Origin: Microbulbifer variabilis
GTDB lineage: Bacteria; Pseudomonadota; Gammaproteobacteria; Pseudomonadales; Cellvibrionaceae
Assembly: GCF_020524905.1 (NCBI RefSeq)
Contig: NZ_JAIVKI010000003.1
Location: 248,001-312,000 of the forward strand
Reading direction: 5' to 3'
DNA: 64,000 nt
Position numbers and translations under genes: made by a program. How positions within the stretch are numbered: position 1 is the stretch's first letter; each line of letters opens with the position of its first letter. Positions 18,487 to 27,858 of this stretch are shown in pieces. The notes under the pieces were generated by a model that did not search any database, was not told the DNA's origin, and saw only the letters and a program-made list of their open reading frames with translations.

Positions 18487-19120
18487 ATATGATCTTTATA
18501 TATTCGACTGCGATGGCGTAATTCTGGATTCAAATGCATTGAAAATTCAGGCGATGGAGCGGGCTTTGACCGGATATTCTGAGAGTGAAATATCCAGTTC
18601 CCTGGATTATTTTGCCAAGAACTTTGGAAAGTCACGCTATCATCACGTAGAGTTTTTTTTACGTAATGTGATCAAAGTTTCTGAGAGTGATTTTTCAGAT
18701 CGCTATAGCCAGGTATTAAATCTATATGCAAGATATTGTGAAAAATTGTATCTTTCAGCAGCCATTTGTGACGGATTTATTGAGTTTATTTCAAACCTTG
18801 GGATGCCATGTTATGTGGCTAGCGGCTCAGATCAAGATGAACTCCGGCAAGTGTTTGCTAAGAGAAAATTGAGTAAATATTTTATAGATATACTCGGCTC
18901 TCCAGAAAAAAAAGCTAATAATGTAAGAAAAATATTATTCGAATCAAAGGGCAAGGCTCTGATGATTGGTGATTCTTTAAGTGATCTAGAAGCTGCTAGA
19001 GAATGTGAAATTGATTTTCTTTATGTATCGAAATATTCGGCATCACCTGAAACCGTAAGATCATCAAGCTTATTTTCGGAAACTGAGGAAATTTTGTCCT
19101 TTTCGAGCTTGACCAGTTAA
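18470..19120 (+). CDS. HAD-superfamily phosphatase
   Basis: A 216-residue HAD hydrolase. Motif I is IFDCDGVILDSN with the nucleophilic Asp, motif II is YVASGSDQDEL, a lysine lies in the SPEKKANNVRKI segment and motif IV is MIGDSLSDLEAA. The cap is helical and of the beta-phosphoglucomutase/phosphoglycolate phosphatase type, unlike KdsC, which has no such cap. It lies between the aldolase and KdsB-like genes, overlapping the first by 17 nt, and would logically remove the phosphate from an ulosonic-acid phosphate before CMP activation (inference). Confidence 0.78.
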   Translation: MHHLFEYDLYIFDCDGVILDSNALKIQAMERALTGYSESEISSSLDYFAKNFGKSRYHHVEFFLRNVIKVSESDFSDRYSQVLNLYARYCEKLYLSAAICDGFIEFISNLGMPCYVASGSDQDELRQVFAKRKLSKYFIDILGSPEKKANNVRKILFESKGKALMIGDSLSDLEAARECEIDFLYVSKYSASPETVRSSSLFSETEEILSFSSLTS

Positions 19121-19135
19121 TTTGGTGGTTTATAA

Positions 19136-19879
19136 ATGAATTATGCAGTAATAATACCTGCACGCTATAAGTCAACAAGACTACCAGGTAAACCTCTCCT
19201 TGACATCTGCGGTAAGCCTATGATTCGTCGTGTTTGGGAGCAGTGTGTATCGGCGGTGGGAGAGGCAAATGTCTATGTCGCTACGGATGATGACAGGATT
19301 TCAACTTGCTGTCGTGAATTTACCGATAATGTCTTGATGACTAGCGACAACTGTAAGACTGGCACTGATAGGGTTTTTGAAGCAGCAAGAATAATAGGGA
19401 ATTTAGACTTTGTAGTTAATGTGCAAGGAGATGAGCCTTTAATAAACCCTGATGAAATCTCGTGCATCATTGAAAAGTATATGGAGTGCCCTGGAACTAT
19501 CGTAAATGGTATGGCCAGAATTGGCTCAGAGAATGAGTATATTAGCAATACGGTTCCAAAGGTCGCTTTTAGAGCGGATGGTCGGCTTTTATATATGAGT
19601 CGCGCTGCCATACCTTCCAATAAGTCAGGCAATTTTAATACTGCTTGGAAACAAATTTGTATATATGCATTTCCCATGAAAGCTTTGTCTGAATTCGCCT
19701 TGATGGAAGAAAAAACCTTATTTGAGAACGAAGAAGATATAGAGATTCTCAGATTTTTGGAGATGGGATATGACGTGGCAATGGTTGAAGTTGAAGGAAA
19801 TAGTATCGCGGTAGATACACCTGATGATGCGAGAAAAGTCACTGAAATACTGGGCAATAATCCTACTTATAGTACATAG
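19136..19879 (+). CDS. KdsB-like CMP-ulosonate cytidylyltransferase
   Basis: A 247-residue enzyme of the 3-deoxy-manno-octulosonate cytidylyltransferase family, which joins CTP and an ulosonic acid to give the CMP-activated sugar. Motifs: IIPARYKSTRLPGKPL, ATDDDRI, KTGTDRVFEAA, NVQGDEPLINPDE, WKQICIYAF and IAVDTPDD, matching KdsB throughout. A housekeeping kdsB would normally lie elsewhere with LPS genes, so this capsule copy is probably a dedicated paralogue. Some KdsB paralogues use modified substrates, for example 8-amino-Kdo. It is 15 nt downstream of the HAD gene, at the end of a tight three-gene unit. Confidence 0.85.
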   Translation: MNYAVIIPARYKSTRLPGKPLLDICGKPMIRRVWEQCVSAVGEANVYVATDDDRISTCCREFTDNVLMTSDNCKTGTDRVFEAARIIGNLDFVVNVQGDEPLINPDEISCIIEKYMECPGTIVNGMARIGSENEYISNTVPKVAFRADGRLLYMSRAAIPSNKSGNFNTAWKQICIYAFPMKALSEFALMEEKTLFENEEDIEILRFLEMGYDVAMVEVEGNSIAVDTPDDARKVTEILGNNPTYST

Positions 19880-19965
19880 ACTCGTAGCTTGTTACTTTTT
19901 ATATAAAATGGGTAATCGGGTATGTGTTGCAGTTATGATCTCTACACAGGAAAGTACTTTATTTT

Positions 19966-19996
19966 AAATAATATTGATAGCGCTATAATATTATTT
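19966..19996. other. Long AT-rich palindrome after the kdsB-like gene
   Basis: AAATAATATT (19966-19975) pairs with AATATTATTT (19987-19996), and inside it ATAGC pairs with GCTAT. The whole is a 15-bp stem with one bulged G at 19976 and no proper loop. It lies 87 nt after the kdsB-like stop and could be a weak terminator, a protein-binding site or a cruciform-forming element. Confidence 0.5.
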
Positions 19997-20102
19997 TAAC
20001 GAGGTGCCTGTGTGTCAGATTGGTAGTTGTTGTGATTTGTATTATGGTGAAATTTGAAAATTCCGTGATGATTTTATTTGTAGAGTTTGTAGAGTTTTTA
20101 TA

Positions 20103-20816
20103 ATGAAGCATTCAATTTTTGATTTGCCAAAAGAAATAGTTGTCGAAGGAGGTTTCGACAAAGAGTGTTTTGTGGAGATAAGTGGGACTTCGATTGAAGC
20201 TTTGGAGAGCGGAAAGCTCAAGGTTTCAATTAAAAGACACGGTGGGAAGAAGTTAGTCAATAATTTTCACCTCAATTTGGCCTCAGCGAATGGGGTTATT
20301 TCTATTTTTGTTGGAAATGATGGGTCTAGCGTGTCCTTTGGGGAGGGGAGTTACGGGAGTTACGATATTAGGCTGTGGCGAGGTGGTAAGGTTTCAGTTG
20401 GTGATGGGACTAGCTCTAATGGGACGATGATTGTTTGTGATAATTCCGGGTTCATAACTGGATCTGACTGCATGTTTTCAGGGGGAGTATTGGTGCAAAC
20501 TGCAGATCAACATGGGGTTATTGATTTATCAAGTGGCGAAATTGTTAATGATATTTATTCAGAGATTGTTCTAGGTGATCATGTTTGGTTAGGGAGGAAT
20601 TCTACTTTGATGCCAGGTGTTGAAGTAGGTTCAGGATCCATTGTAGGTGCTGGATCAATAGTAACCAAGAGTTTAGAAGATAAAGTGATTGCTGCAGGTG
20701 TTCCAGCTAGAGTGGTTAGGAAAAGTGCTACATGGTCTCGACATCCAAGTAAACTTGACTCTTTATCAAAAGAATATATTGATTCATTTTGCAAAGAAGG
20801 AATTACTAGTGTGTGA
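20103..20816 (+). CDS. Left-handed beta-helix (hexapeptide) acyltransferase
   Basis: A 237-residue protein. From about residue 55 to 205 it is built of hexapeptide-type turns, with the family's usual features: CMFSGGVLVQTADQHG (catalytic His region), YSEIVLGDHVWLGRNSTLMPGVEVGSGSIVGAGSIVT, and AAGVPARVVRK at the end of the helix. Such enzymes transfer acetyl or other acyl groups to sugar hydroxyl or amino groups. No signal peptide, so it acts on a cytoplasmic nucleotide sugar, lipid-linked glycan or polymer. Its substrate is not evident. It stands between the ulosonate cassette and galU, 220 nt after the former. Confidence 0.82.
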   Translation: MKHSIFDLPKEIVVEGGFDKECFVEISGTSIEALESGKLKVSIKRHGGKKLVNNFHLNLASANGVISIFVGNDGSSVSFGEGSYGSYDIRLWRGGKVSVGDGTSSNGTMIVCDNSGFITGSDCMFSGGVLVQTADQHGVIDLSSGEIVNDIYSEIVLGDHVWLGRNSTLMPGVEVGSGSIVGAGSIVTKSLEDKVIAAGVPARVVRKSATWSRHPSKLDSLSKEYIDSFCKEGITSV

Positions 20817-20889
20817 TATTTGTGCGAGATCTTAGATTCTAATGTGAGAGTTTCATAATAACCAAACTTTATCACTTGATGTTTCGAAC

Positions 20890-21825
20890 ATGAAAGCAAT
20901 TTTACCCGTCGCCGGCTTAGGAACTCGTATGCTACCGGCCACAAAGGCGATTCCCAAAGAAATGCTGCCTATCGTCGATAAACCACTTATTCAGTATGTG
21001 GTCAATGAAGCGATTGCGGCTGGTATAAAACATATTGTACTGGTTACTCACTCCAGTAAGAACTCTATCGAAAATCATTTTGACACCAGTTTTGAGTTGG
21101 AGGCGACCCTAGAGGCCAGGGTCAAGCGTCAGCTGCTGGATGAGGTGCGATCCATCTGCCCGAAAGACGTTACCATCATGCACGTGCGGCAGGGCGAGGC
21201 GAAAGGCCTGGGGCATGCGATCCTGTGTGCCCAACCAGTGGTCGGAGATGAGGACTTTGCAGTGCTACTGCCGGATGTCATTATCGATGATGCAGCCTCA
21301 GATCTCAGTCGCGATAATTTAGCGCAAATGTTATTTCGGTTCGATCAAACCGGTGTTAGTCAGGTGATGGTGGAACCGGTGCCGCAGGAAAAGGTACATC
21401 AATACGGGGTAGCGGATTGCCAGGGGGCTACATTATCCCCAAATACCTCGCAGCCAATGACGGCTATCGTGGAAAAACCACCGGTGGAAGAAGCACCATC
21501 AAATATGGCTGTGGTTGGGCGCTATGTATTATCACGCAAGCTATGGCCACTGCTTGAACAGACATTACCGGGTGCCGGTAATGAAATACAGCTCACTGAT
21601 GCTATTGCTGATTTGATAGCCCAGGAAAGCGTCGAAGCCTACCGTATGGTCGGCAAGAGCCATGATTGTGGTTCTAAGCTGGGATATTTAAAGGCAAATG
21701 TTGAGTATGGCTTACGCCATCCAGATTTAGCTAAGGAATACCGAGCTTATTTAAATACGTTGATGCTATCTGAGAGCAGGGTTTCCAATGGTAAGCTCAA
21801 AATTTCACAAGAAGCTGTAGCATGA
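20890..21825 (+). CDS. galU: UTP-glucose-1-phosphate uridylyltransferase
   Basis: A 311-residue nucleotidyltransferase that forms UDP-glucose from UTP and glucose-1-phosphate. The N-terminus [34 protein letters not shown] is diagnostic of GalU, as are [22 protein letters not shown] and [11 protein letters not shown]. The length is normal. It is followed 16 nt later by galE, and the pair would supply UDP-glucose and UDP-galactose for the polysaccharide. GalF-like regulatory paralogues exist, but the catalytic motifs are intact here. Confidence 0.93.
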   Translation: MKAILPVAGLGTRMLPATKAIPKEMLPIVDKPLIQYVVNEAIAAGIKHIVLVTHSSKNSIENHFDTSFELEATLEARVKRQLLDEVRSICPKDVTIMHVRQGEAKGLGHAILCAQPVVGDEDFAVLLPDVIIDDAASDLSRDNLAQMLFRFDQTGVSQVMVEPVPQEKVHQYGVADCQGATLSPNTSQPMTAIVEKPPVEEAPSNMAVVGRYVLSRKLWPLLEQTLPGAGNEIQLTDAIADLIAQESVEAYRMVGKSHDCGSKLGYLKANVEYGLRHPDLAKEYRAYLNTLMLSESRVSNGKLKISQEAVA

Positions 21826-21841
21826 TGGAGACTGAGTAGCA

Positions 21842-22879
21842 ATGGTTAGAAAAGTATTGGTTACCGGGGGCGCTGGCTACATAGGCTCCCACACCTTGGT
21901 GGCATTGCAAGAAGCAGGTTTTGAGGCTGTCGTCATTGACAGCCTGTGCAATAGCTCCGAAATAGCTTTACAGCGGGTACAAAGGATTACCGGTAAACCG
22001 GTGAGATTTTATCCTGGTGATATCAGAGATCGCAGACTGCTAGATCAAATACTTACTGAGAATAAGATTCATTCAGTAATTCACTTTGCTGGGTTGAAAG
22101 CTGTAGGAGAGTCTTCGCAGAAGCCGATCGACTACTACCAGAGTAATGTCGCTGGTAGCCTGGTATTGCTAGAGGCTATGCAGGAAGCTGGAGTCAAGCG
22201 ATTGGTTTTCAGCTCTTCGGCTACCGTTTATGGCAGTGAGGCTCCGGTGCCCTACGTGGAAACTCTGCAAACTGGAAACACCAGTAACCCATATGGCACC
22301 AGTAAATGGATGGTGGAGCAGATATTGCAGGATGCCGCCGCTGCGAACCAAGAGCTTTCTATGGCACTCCTTCGGTATTTTAACCCTGTTGGGGCCCATC
22401 CCTCGGGACTGATCGGGGAAGACCCTCAAGGAATACCTAACAATCTGTTGCCGTATATCGCTCAGGTCGCGGTGGGAAAACGCAAAGAGCTGTCGATATT
22501 TGGTGATGATTATCCCACATCAGATGGTACCTGCTTGAGGGATTACCTGCATGTGATGGATTTAGCAATAGGGCATGTTCGAGCCCTGGAATGGATAGAA
22601 GATAAAGTAGGTACAGAGGCATTCAACCTAGGAACAGGTAGGGGAACCTCCGTTCTCGAAATAGTTCGTGCCTTTGAACATGCCTCTGGCGTACCAATAC
22701 CCTATACAGTAGCGCCCCGTCGCGCAGGAGATCTGTCAGCCTTTTGGGCTGATGCCTCCAAGGCAAAGCGGGAATTAGGATGGGTTGCAGATTTGGGGCT
22801 AAAGCAAATGATGGCGGATACATGGCGATGGCAAAGGGAAAATCCGCAAGGTTATAACGCTACCAACTCTGAGAGTTAG
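21842..22879 (+). CDS. galE: UDP-glucose 4-epimerase
   Basis: A 345-residue SDR epimerase interconverting UDP-glucose and UDP-galactose (some members also act on the N-acetyl sugars). Motifs: GGAGYIGSHTLVAL, HFAGLKAVGES, FSSSATVYG, NPYGTSKWMVEQIL (Tyr-x-x-x-Lys), LRYFNPVGAHPSG, and the C-terminal YTVAPRRAGDLSAFWAD. The length is typical. It is cotranscribed with galU. The C-terminal part is standard, so nothing suggests a change of substrate. Confidence 0.93.
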   Translation: MVRKVLVTGGAGYIGSHTLVALQEAGFEAVVIDSLCNSSEIALQRVQRITGKPVRFYPGDIRDRRLLDQILTENKIHSVIHFAGLKAVGESSQKPIDYYQSNVAGSLVLLEAMQEAGVKRLVFSSSATVYGSEAPVPYVETLQTGNTSNPYGTSKWMVEQILQDAAAANQELSMALLRYFNPVGAHPSGLIGEDPQGIPNNLLPYIAQVAVGKRKELSIFGDDYPTSDGTCLRDYLHVMDLAIGHVRALEWIEDKVGTEAFNLGTGRGTSVLEIVRAFEHASGVPIPYTVAPRRAGDLSAFWADASKAKRELGWVADLGLKQMMADTWRWQRENPQGYNATNSES

Positions 22880-23237
22880 GTAGTAGCCCCAAAGAGAATA
22901 TTTGCCTTTTGGTGTCAAGTAGAGAGATAGAAAGAGAAGGCGTAAATAATTACCACTTGCTAAATTGATTTTGTGTAGGAAATCATATCTGGATGTGGCT
23001 AATCTGGGCAGAGTATGAGCACCTATTTATGTAGAATACTCGATCCATGAAAAGTGAATAAATAGTCGCTTAAATTATAAATTAGATAAGCATTCTACGA
23101 GAGTTTTGTTAATTTCCTCTATATGATTACAACGACATTAGGATATGAATAAAGAATAGATGGTACTAATCCATGGCTTTTGCCCGTTTGTGGATGAGAT
23201 CGATAAGCTAAACTTAAATTGATAGCGGTATGATATT
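22880..23237. other. Intergenic region, no gene seen
   Basis: An AT-rich gap of 358 nt between galE and the next sulfotransferase gene. I see no ORF, strong hairpin or repeat. It may hold a promoter for the downstream gene. Confidence 0.5.
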
Positions 23238-24179
23238 TTGAGTCCAATTGTGTTCGTACATATCCCAAAAACTGCGGGTACCAGTTTTCGTTTGGGGGCT
23301 GATGCTTTTTTTGGGAAAGAAAATGTCTGTCGAGACTATGGAGAAAGGGCAGTAGAAACCAGTACGATTGTCAGAGAATGGATTTCTAGTGACAAAGACG
23401 GATGGTTATTTGCAAGAGACTTTGAAAAGCTGGGCTACCAATTTCTTACAGGGCATTTTCATGCGGCAAAATACATAAGTATTTTTGATGCTAGTAGAAT
23501 GATCACTTTTCTACGAGATCCAATACAGAGGATTGCCTCCGAATATAATCATTTTGTGAGGAATAATGGTTATAAGGGGAGTTTTGAAGATTTTTTTCGA
23601 AGCCCTCAAAATATTAATCGTCAGCTCCGCCTCGTGGGAAAGAATAACTGGGCAGAGTTTGGGTTTATTGGGTTTGTGGATGCTTATCAGGATTCCTTAA
23701 AATTGCTCAATAGTAAGTTTGAAATTGATATTCCTCAGCTGCATGAAAACGTAGCAGAAAGTGAAGCAGTTAAACCACAACAACTAACAGAAGATCAAGT
23801 AGACGAGTTGCAAATTCTTAATGCAGAAGAGTTGGAGTTTTTTAGCAATGCTCGGACGCAGTTTGACTGGCGTCTTCGCCTTGCGTGCGCTGATGAAAGC
23901 TATGTTTCGGGTTGTGTGACTCATGTTGAAATGGGAAAGCTAAAAGGTTGGGCAATCTCCGAGGATATTAATAACGCAGTATTAATTCAGGCCAAAGTTA
24001 ACAATGAGATTATTGGGGAATGTAAAGCTAATGAATTTCGCCCCTATTGTAGGGCGCGTGGGCTTGGTCGGGGCGGCTTTATAGGCTTTTCGTTTGAATT
24101 TTCTAGAGAGGTAGATGTTGACTCTGTAGAGTGTGTTGTGGCTAACACACAGCAGCCTCTATTAAATTTATATAGTTGA
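23238..24179 (+). CDS. Sulfotransferase (Sulfotransfer_2 type) with C-terminal GW beta domain
   Basis: A 313-residue protein. The N-terminus IVFVHIPKTAGTSFRLG is the PAPS 5'-phosphosulfate loop of carbohydrate sulfotransferases, and MITFLRDPIQRIASEYNHF is the 3'-phosphate-binding helix with its conserved Arg and Ser. The last 90 residues are a separate beta domain with LKGWAISED, EFRPYCRARGLGRGGFIGF, of the GW type also found in the glycosyltransferase at 11790 and the protein at 55854. The likely role is O-sulfation of the polysaccharide. Start is uncertain: TTG 23238 or GTG 23250, both without a strong ribosome binding site. Confidence 0.8.
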   Translation: MSPIVFVHIPKTAGTSFRLGADAFFGKENVCRDYGERAVETSTIVREWISSDKDGWLFARDFEKLGYQFLTGHFHAAKYISIFDASRMITFLRDPIQRIASEYNHFVRNNGYKGSFEDFFRSPQNINRQLRLVGKNNWAEFGFIGFVDAYQDSLKLLNSKFEIDIPQLHENVAESEAVKPQQLTEDQVDELQILNAEELEFFSNARTQFDWRLRLACADESYVSGCVTHVEMGKLKGWAISEDINNAVLIQAKVNNEIIGECKANEFRPYCRARGLGRGGFIGFSFEFSREVDVDSVECVVANTQQPLLNLYS

Positions 24180-24633
24180 TTGTTTCGTTGCTTAAGAAAT
24201 AAAAGATGATAATCTGATTTTATGTGAACTTGAGAGTAGGGTTATCCTGGAACCTACTTGGTAGAATTTTGGGTCATAGAGCATAAATTCATGGGAGGCT
24301 TCAATGGTAAAACGTTATATAAAAATATTTTACTAGAGATACGATTTCAATTGTATTGTAAGACTACCATGAAGTTTTCAAATTTTTGTAGGTTGGGTGT
24401 ACATGAGTGCACCTCAAAATCAAGACGCTATGATTTTGATAATCTGAAACCCAGCGTATTTGAAAGTGGCGAGTAATTTGTCCCCAGGTTCAGAGAGGTT
24501 GTCATTTTCTGGGTTAGATTAAATCGCTATGAGGTTAAACCCCGTTCTGGCGATTATCTCAAGCTTGGATTGCGAATAATAGATTTAAAATTATTTTTAT
24601 AAAGTTTTTTTTACTAAATTGGTCTTGTAGGTT
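24180..24633. other. Intergenic region, no convincing gene
   Basis: A 454-nt AT-rich gap. A 72-codon frame at 24258-24476 starts with TTG and has no recognisable features, so I do not call it. Confidence 0.5.
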
Positions 24634-26901
24634 GTGTTGAAGTTTTTAAAGTCTTTGTTTCATATTAATATATCCCCAAGGCTAAAGCCTGAAGTAGCAA
24701 TTGAATGCGTCGATGATGCAAAGACAGTTTTTGACTGGTGCTCCAAGGGGAGTGATCCTCAATTTTTACTAAAAAATCATACCCTCAATGCCGGTTGGTA
24801 TATGGTGGAAATTGAACTTAAGCATGATCAACCTTGTGCAGATTCAAAAATATACGTTGATTACGGTGAGGGATTTAATGAGGGTGATAGTTTTTCTATA
24901 CCGATAAAATATGGAAGAATTACTAAGCGTCTTATTTATCTATCTTCCCCAGCACAGTCGCTGCGTTTTGATCCGCTGGAGACTGTAGGGTTGTTTACCA
25001 TTCAGTATTTTCATTTAGTAAAGCTTTTACCTTACTTTGCTAAGGATAGACTGTCTCAGCGTCTAGTTAATATGCATTTCAAATTTCGTAATATGAGTAA
25101 GGAAAGTGTCCTAAAGCATATTTATGGGGAGTCCAACAAAAAAGGATGTAGTTGGCAAGAATTAGCGCTAAATTACTATGAAAAAACCTTTATTAAAAGG
25201 CGCCAGGTGAGGGATTATGCTGATTGGATAGAAAAGGTAGAAAATAATAATCTAAACTCTCGCAAATATTATAATAAAGAGATAGAGAGGGATATTCAGC
25301 CCCTTATCTCAATTATTCTTCCTACATTCAATTCAAATATTGATTTATTGAAGGAGTGCATTGAATCCGTAATTAATCAAACTTATGATAAATGGCAATT
25401 ATGTATCGCCGATGACGCTTCCCAGAGCTCAACGGTAAGAGCTTGTTTGAGAAAGTATCAAGAGTTAGATTCCCGTATCTACGTAGATTACCGGAAAAAC
25501 AATGGGCATATTTCTGCTGCTAGTAACAGCGCTTTATCATTGGTAAAGGGTGACTATATTGCCCTGTTGGATCATGATGATATCTTGGCACAAAAAGCAC
25601 TTCAAAGAGTTGCAGAAGAAATTTTGCAAAACCCACAGGCTTTGCTGCTATACAGTGATGAAGATAAAGTTGACAAATATGGTGAACGTTATGATCCCCA
25701 CCTTAAGCCAAGTTGGAATCCAGACCTGCTACTTTCACAAAATTATATCTGCCATCTAACCATAATTAAAACACAATTAGTGAGTCAAGTTGGCGGTTAT
25801 CGAATTGGTGTTGAAGGCAGCCAGGATCATGATTTATTGCTGCGCTGTATGCCATACCTTGATTCCGATAATGTGGTACATATCCCTGAGGTACTCTACC
25901 ACTGGAGAGCTATTAGTGGATCTACAGCACAAGAGAGTAACGCCAAGAATTATGCCGCTACAGCGGGCTTAAAAGCCGTTTCCGATTACCTGAAACGTGA
26001 AGACCTAAGTGCAACAGCCGAGCCCGGAACTGTACCAAATAGCTATCGGGTCCGTTGGTCCATTCCCGAGCCAGCTCCGTTAGTGAGCCTTCTGGTCCCA
26101 ACAAGAGACGGCATTGATATCCTTAAACCTTGTATTGAGGCTATTCTTTCCAAAACCAACTACTCTAATTTTGAATTGATCATTTTAGACAACCAAAGTC
26201 GCTGTAAAGAAACATTACGCTTTCTTGAAGAAGTTACAAGCTCCGACTCACGGGTTTCTGTCCATCGTTGGGATCATCCATTTAATTATTCTGCTATTAA
26301 TAACTATGGAGTGAGCTTAGCGAAGGGTGAAATTATTGGATTGATAAATAATGATATAGAGCCGATTAATGTCCTTTGGTTGACGGAGATGGTAAGTCAG
26401 GCAATGAGACCTGAAATTGGCTGTGTAGGAGCTAAACTTTACTACCCAAATGATACGATTCAACACGGTGGTGTTATCTTGGGTATTGGTGGAGTTGCGG
26501 GGCATTCTCACAAATATTTTTGCCGTAATGATTATGGTTACTTTTCTCGGCTGCATTTGGTGCAGAATCTTTCTGCAGTAACAGCTGCGTGCCTTCTATT
26601 ACGTAAAGAAGTATTTGAACAAGTGGGAGGGCTGGATGAAAAAAACTTGGCTGTAGCTTTTAACGATGTGGATCTTTGCTTAAAAGTGCGTGAAGCAGGT
26701 TATCGAAACCTATGGACTCCATATGCCGAGCTTTACCATCATGAGTCAGTATCTCGAGGGACTGACAATACTATTTCTAAACGTCGACGTGCACAAAAAG
26801 AGGCGGAATATATGCGTGCTCGCTGGGGCGAACAGCTGGATGCAGATCCTGCTTATAATCCCAATCTAACTCTGGTACATGAAGATTTCTCATTGGCATA
26901 A
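24634..26901 (+). CDS. Tandem GT2 glycosyltransferase (two GT-A domains), last gene of locus A
   Basis: A 755-residue protein with an N-terminal beta-rich domain (about residues 30-130, NAGWYMVEIELK), a first GT2 domain (about 225-460: SIILPTFNSNIDLLKECIES, with the intact donor site ALLDHDDIL), and a second GT2 domain (about 485-745: SLLVPTRDGIDILKPCIEAI, LINNDIEPI, NDVDLCLKVREAGYRN). Such two-domain enzymes can add two sugars or build a disaccharide repeat. A GTG at 24634 is the likely start. The protein at 58176-60392 is a clear paralogue with the same domain order and the same ending (HEDFSLA / REDFSLG), and also closes its locus. Confidence 0.87.
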   Translation: MLKFLKSLFHINISPRLKPEVAIECVDDAKTVFDWCSKGSDPQFLLKNHTLNAGWYMVEIELKHDQPCADSKIYVDYGEGFNEGDSFSIPIKYGRITKRLIYLSSPAQSLRFDPLETVGLFTIQYFHLVKLLPYFAKDRLSQRLVNMHFKFRNMSKESVLKHIYGESNKKGCSWQELALNYYEKTFIKRRQVRDYADWIEKVENNNLNSRKYYNKEIERDIQPLISIILPTFNSNIDLLKECIESVINQTYDKWQLCIADDASQSSTVRACLRKYQELDSRIYVDYRKNNGHISAASNSALSLVKGDYIALLDHDDILAQKALQRVAEEILQNPQALLLYSDEDKVDKYGERYDPHLKPSWNPDLLLSQNYICHLTIIKTQLVSQVGGYRIGVEGSQDHDLLLRCMPYLDSDNVVHIPEVLYHWRAISGSTAQESNAKNYAATAGLKAVSDYLKREDLSATAEPGTVPNSYRVRWSIPEPAPLVSLLVPTRDGIDILKPCIEAILSKTNYSNFELIILDNQSRCKETLRFLEEVTSSDSRVSVHRWDHPFNYSAINNYGVSLAKGEIIGLINNDIEPINVLWLTEMVSQAMRPEIGCVGAKLYYPNDTIQHGGVILGIGGVAGHSHKYFCRNDYGYFSRLHLVQNLSAVTAACLLLRKEVFEQVGGLDEKNLAVAFNDVDLCLKVREAGYRNLWTPYAELYHHESVSRGTDNTISKRRRAQKEAEYMRARWGEQLDADPAYNPNLTLVHEDFSLA

Positions 26902-26988
26902 AAATAATACCGCAAATAAATTATCCAAACTTAAACTCTCTTACGGTATCTTTATTTCTCTTGGTTTAAAGTAAGAACTGAAATTCCC

Positions 26989-27620
26989 TTATGCTGCAAG
27001 CAGATCATCTTGCAACCCCATTAATAACTCATTCGGTGACCTTTCACCCAGGCTCGCTCCAGGCCTACTATTCAAACGACCCTTACCAATTTCACTTACT
27101 ATCCAAGACCAAGACCAAGACCAAGACCAAGACCAAGACCAAGACCAATAGGTTAAGATTTTATTCTGCTTTTGCGAATGGTATAAAATCATTGAGCTAA
27201 TAAGAGTTATCCCAATTATAATAGGTCATTAGGTAGAAATCAGTGTCACGGCTTGTCTCTGTTATAGGGTCGTACCAAATAGAATGGCATCCCCCCGTTT
27301 TTTAGGCTGCTAAAAAGCTACTTTTTTGCATCATTGTCCCAAAAATTATTGCGATGATTTATGCCTTGAGTCATTCGGTAGCGCCATAGATGTTGTCGTA
27401 AAAAGTGTTTTCTATACTGATTGCTAGGATCCGAGTGGAATGTGGTGCCATTTTAATTTCTATTTCTTCCGTTCCAGACGATAAATTTTGGTATAAAGCT
27501 CCTGGTTTTCTTTTGGGATAATTGCCTTACTTGCAGGTGTGCACCGCTACATTCAGTCTTATGCTGCTTTACGCAGTGGCGAATGGTTGTTGTGCCGGTA
27601 TCCAGGGAGGGCTGCATCCA
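26989..27620 (-). pseudogene. Eroded IS3-type transposase (orfB remnant)
   Basis: Reading the minus strand, a frame broken by stops contains FHSDPSNQYRKHFL, LWRYRMTQGINHRNNFWDND and LFSSLKNGGMPF. This is the order of the IS3-family OrfB integrase core (HSDxGxQY, SMSRxGNCxDNA, FxxLKxE). Further along, after a repeat, RLNSRPGASLGERSPNELL looks like a transposase C-terminus, perhaps of the same or another element. Ends are approximate and I could not find terminal inverted repeats. The element is dead and separates the two capsule loci. Confidence 0.6.
27103..27148. repeat. Hexamer tandem repeat (CCAAGA), about seven and a half copies
   Basis: Seven perfect copies of CCAAGA fill 27103-27144, followed by a partial copy. 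It would read as (KT)n on one strand and (WS)n on the other, but it sits inside a dead transposase and is not part of a believable protein. Confidence 0.95.
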
Positions 27621-27858
27621 GCTTGAACTCTAGGAAGAAAGACGCGACGTTGACTATTCATCGAACCCCTCTATTACAGGTGAAAATCTTAACACTTAAA
27701 TTCTTATCCGAGATTAGTGGGCTACTTGATAATCGATTTAATATGAGGTGTCAAAACGGGCAGCGATAACATGCATAGCTAATTTTGAAAATAACTGGCA
27801 TTTTCAGGATGATTCGCTATATATATATGTAAGTTTAGCATTGCTCACAATAACAAAA

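Noticed and set aside
19273-19857. 194-codon open frame on the minus strand
   Set aside because: Lies entirely antisense to the kdsB-like gene, which has all family motifs.
24258-24476. 72-codon open frame between two locus A genes
   Set aside because: TTG start, no ribosome binding site and no recognisable features.
26991-27200. Open frame encoding a (KT)n protein
   Set aside because: Produced by the CCAAGA hexamer repeat inside transposase debris; no start signal or homologous features.
27377-27382. GGTAGCG core like the RfaH ops element upstream of the second export operon
   Set aside because: Only the core matches, it is about 480 nt from kpsM, and it is fully explained by the codons of the WRYRM segment of the dead IS3 transposase on the other strand. 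A similar GGTAGC at 2664 upstream of the first operon is no better.
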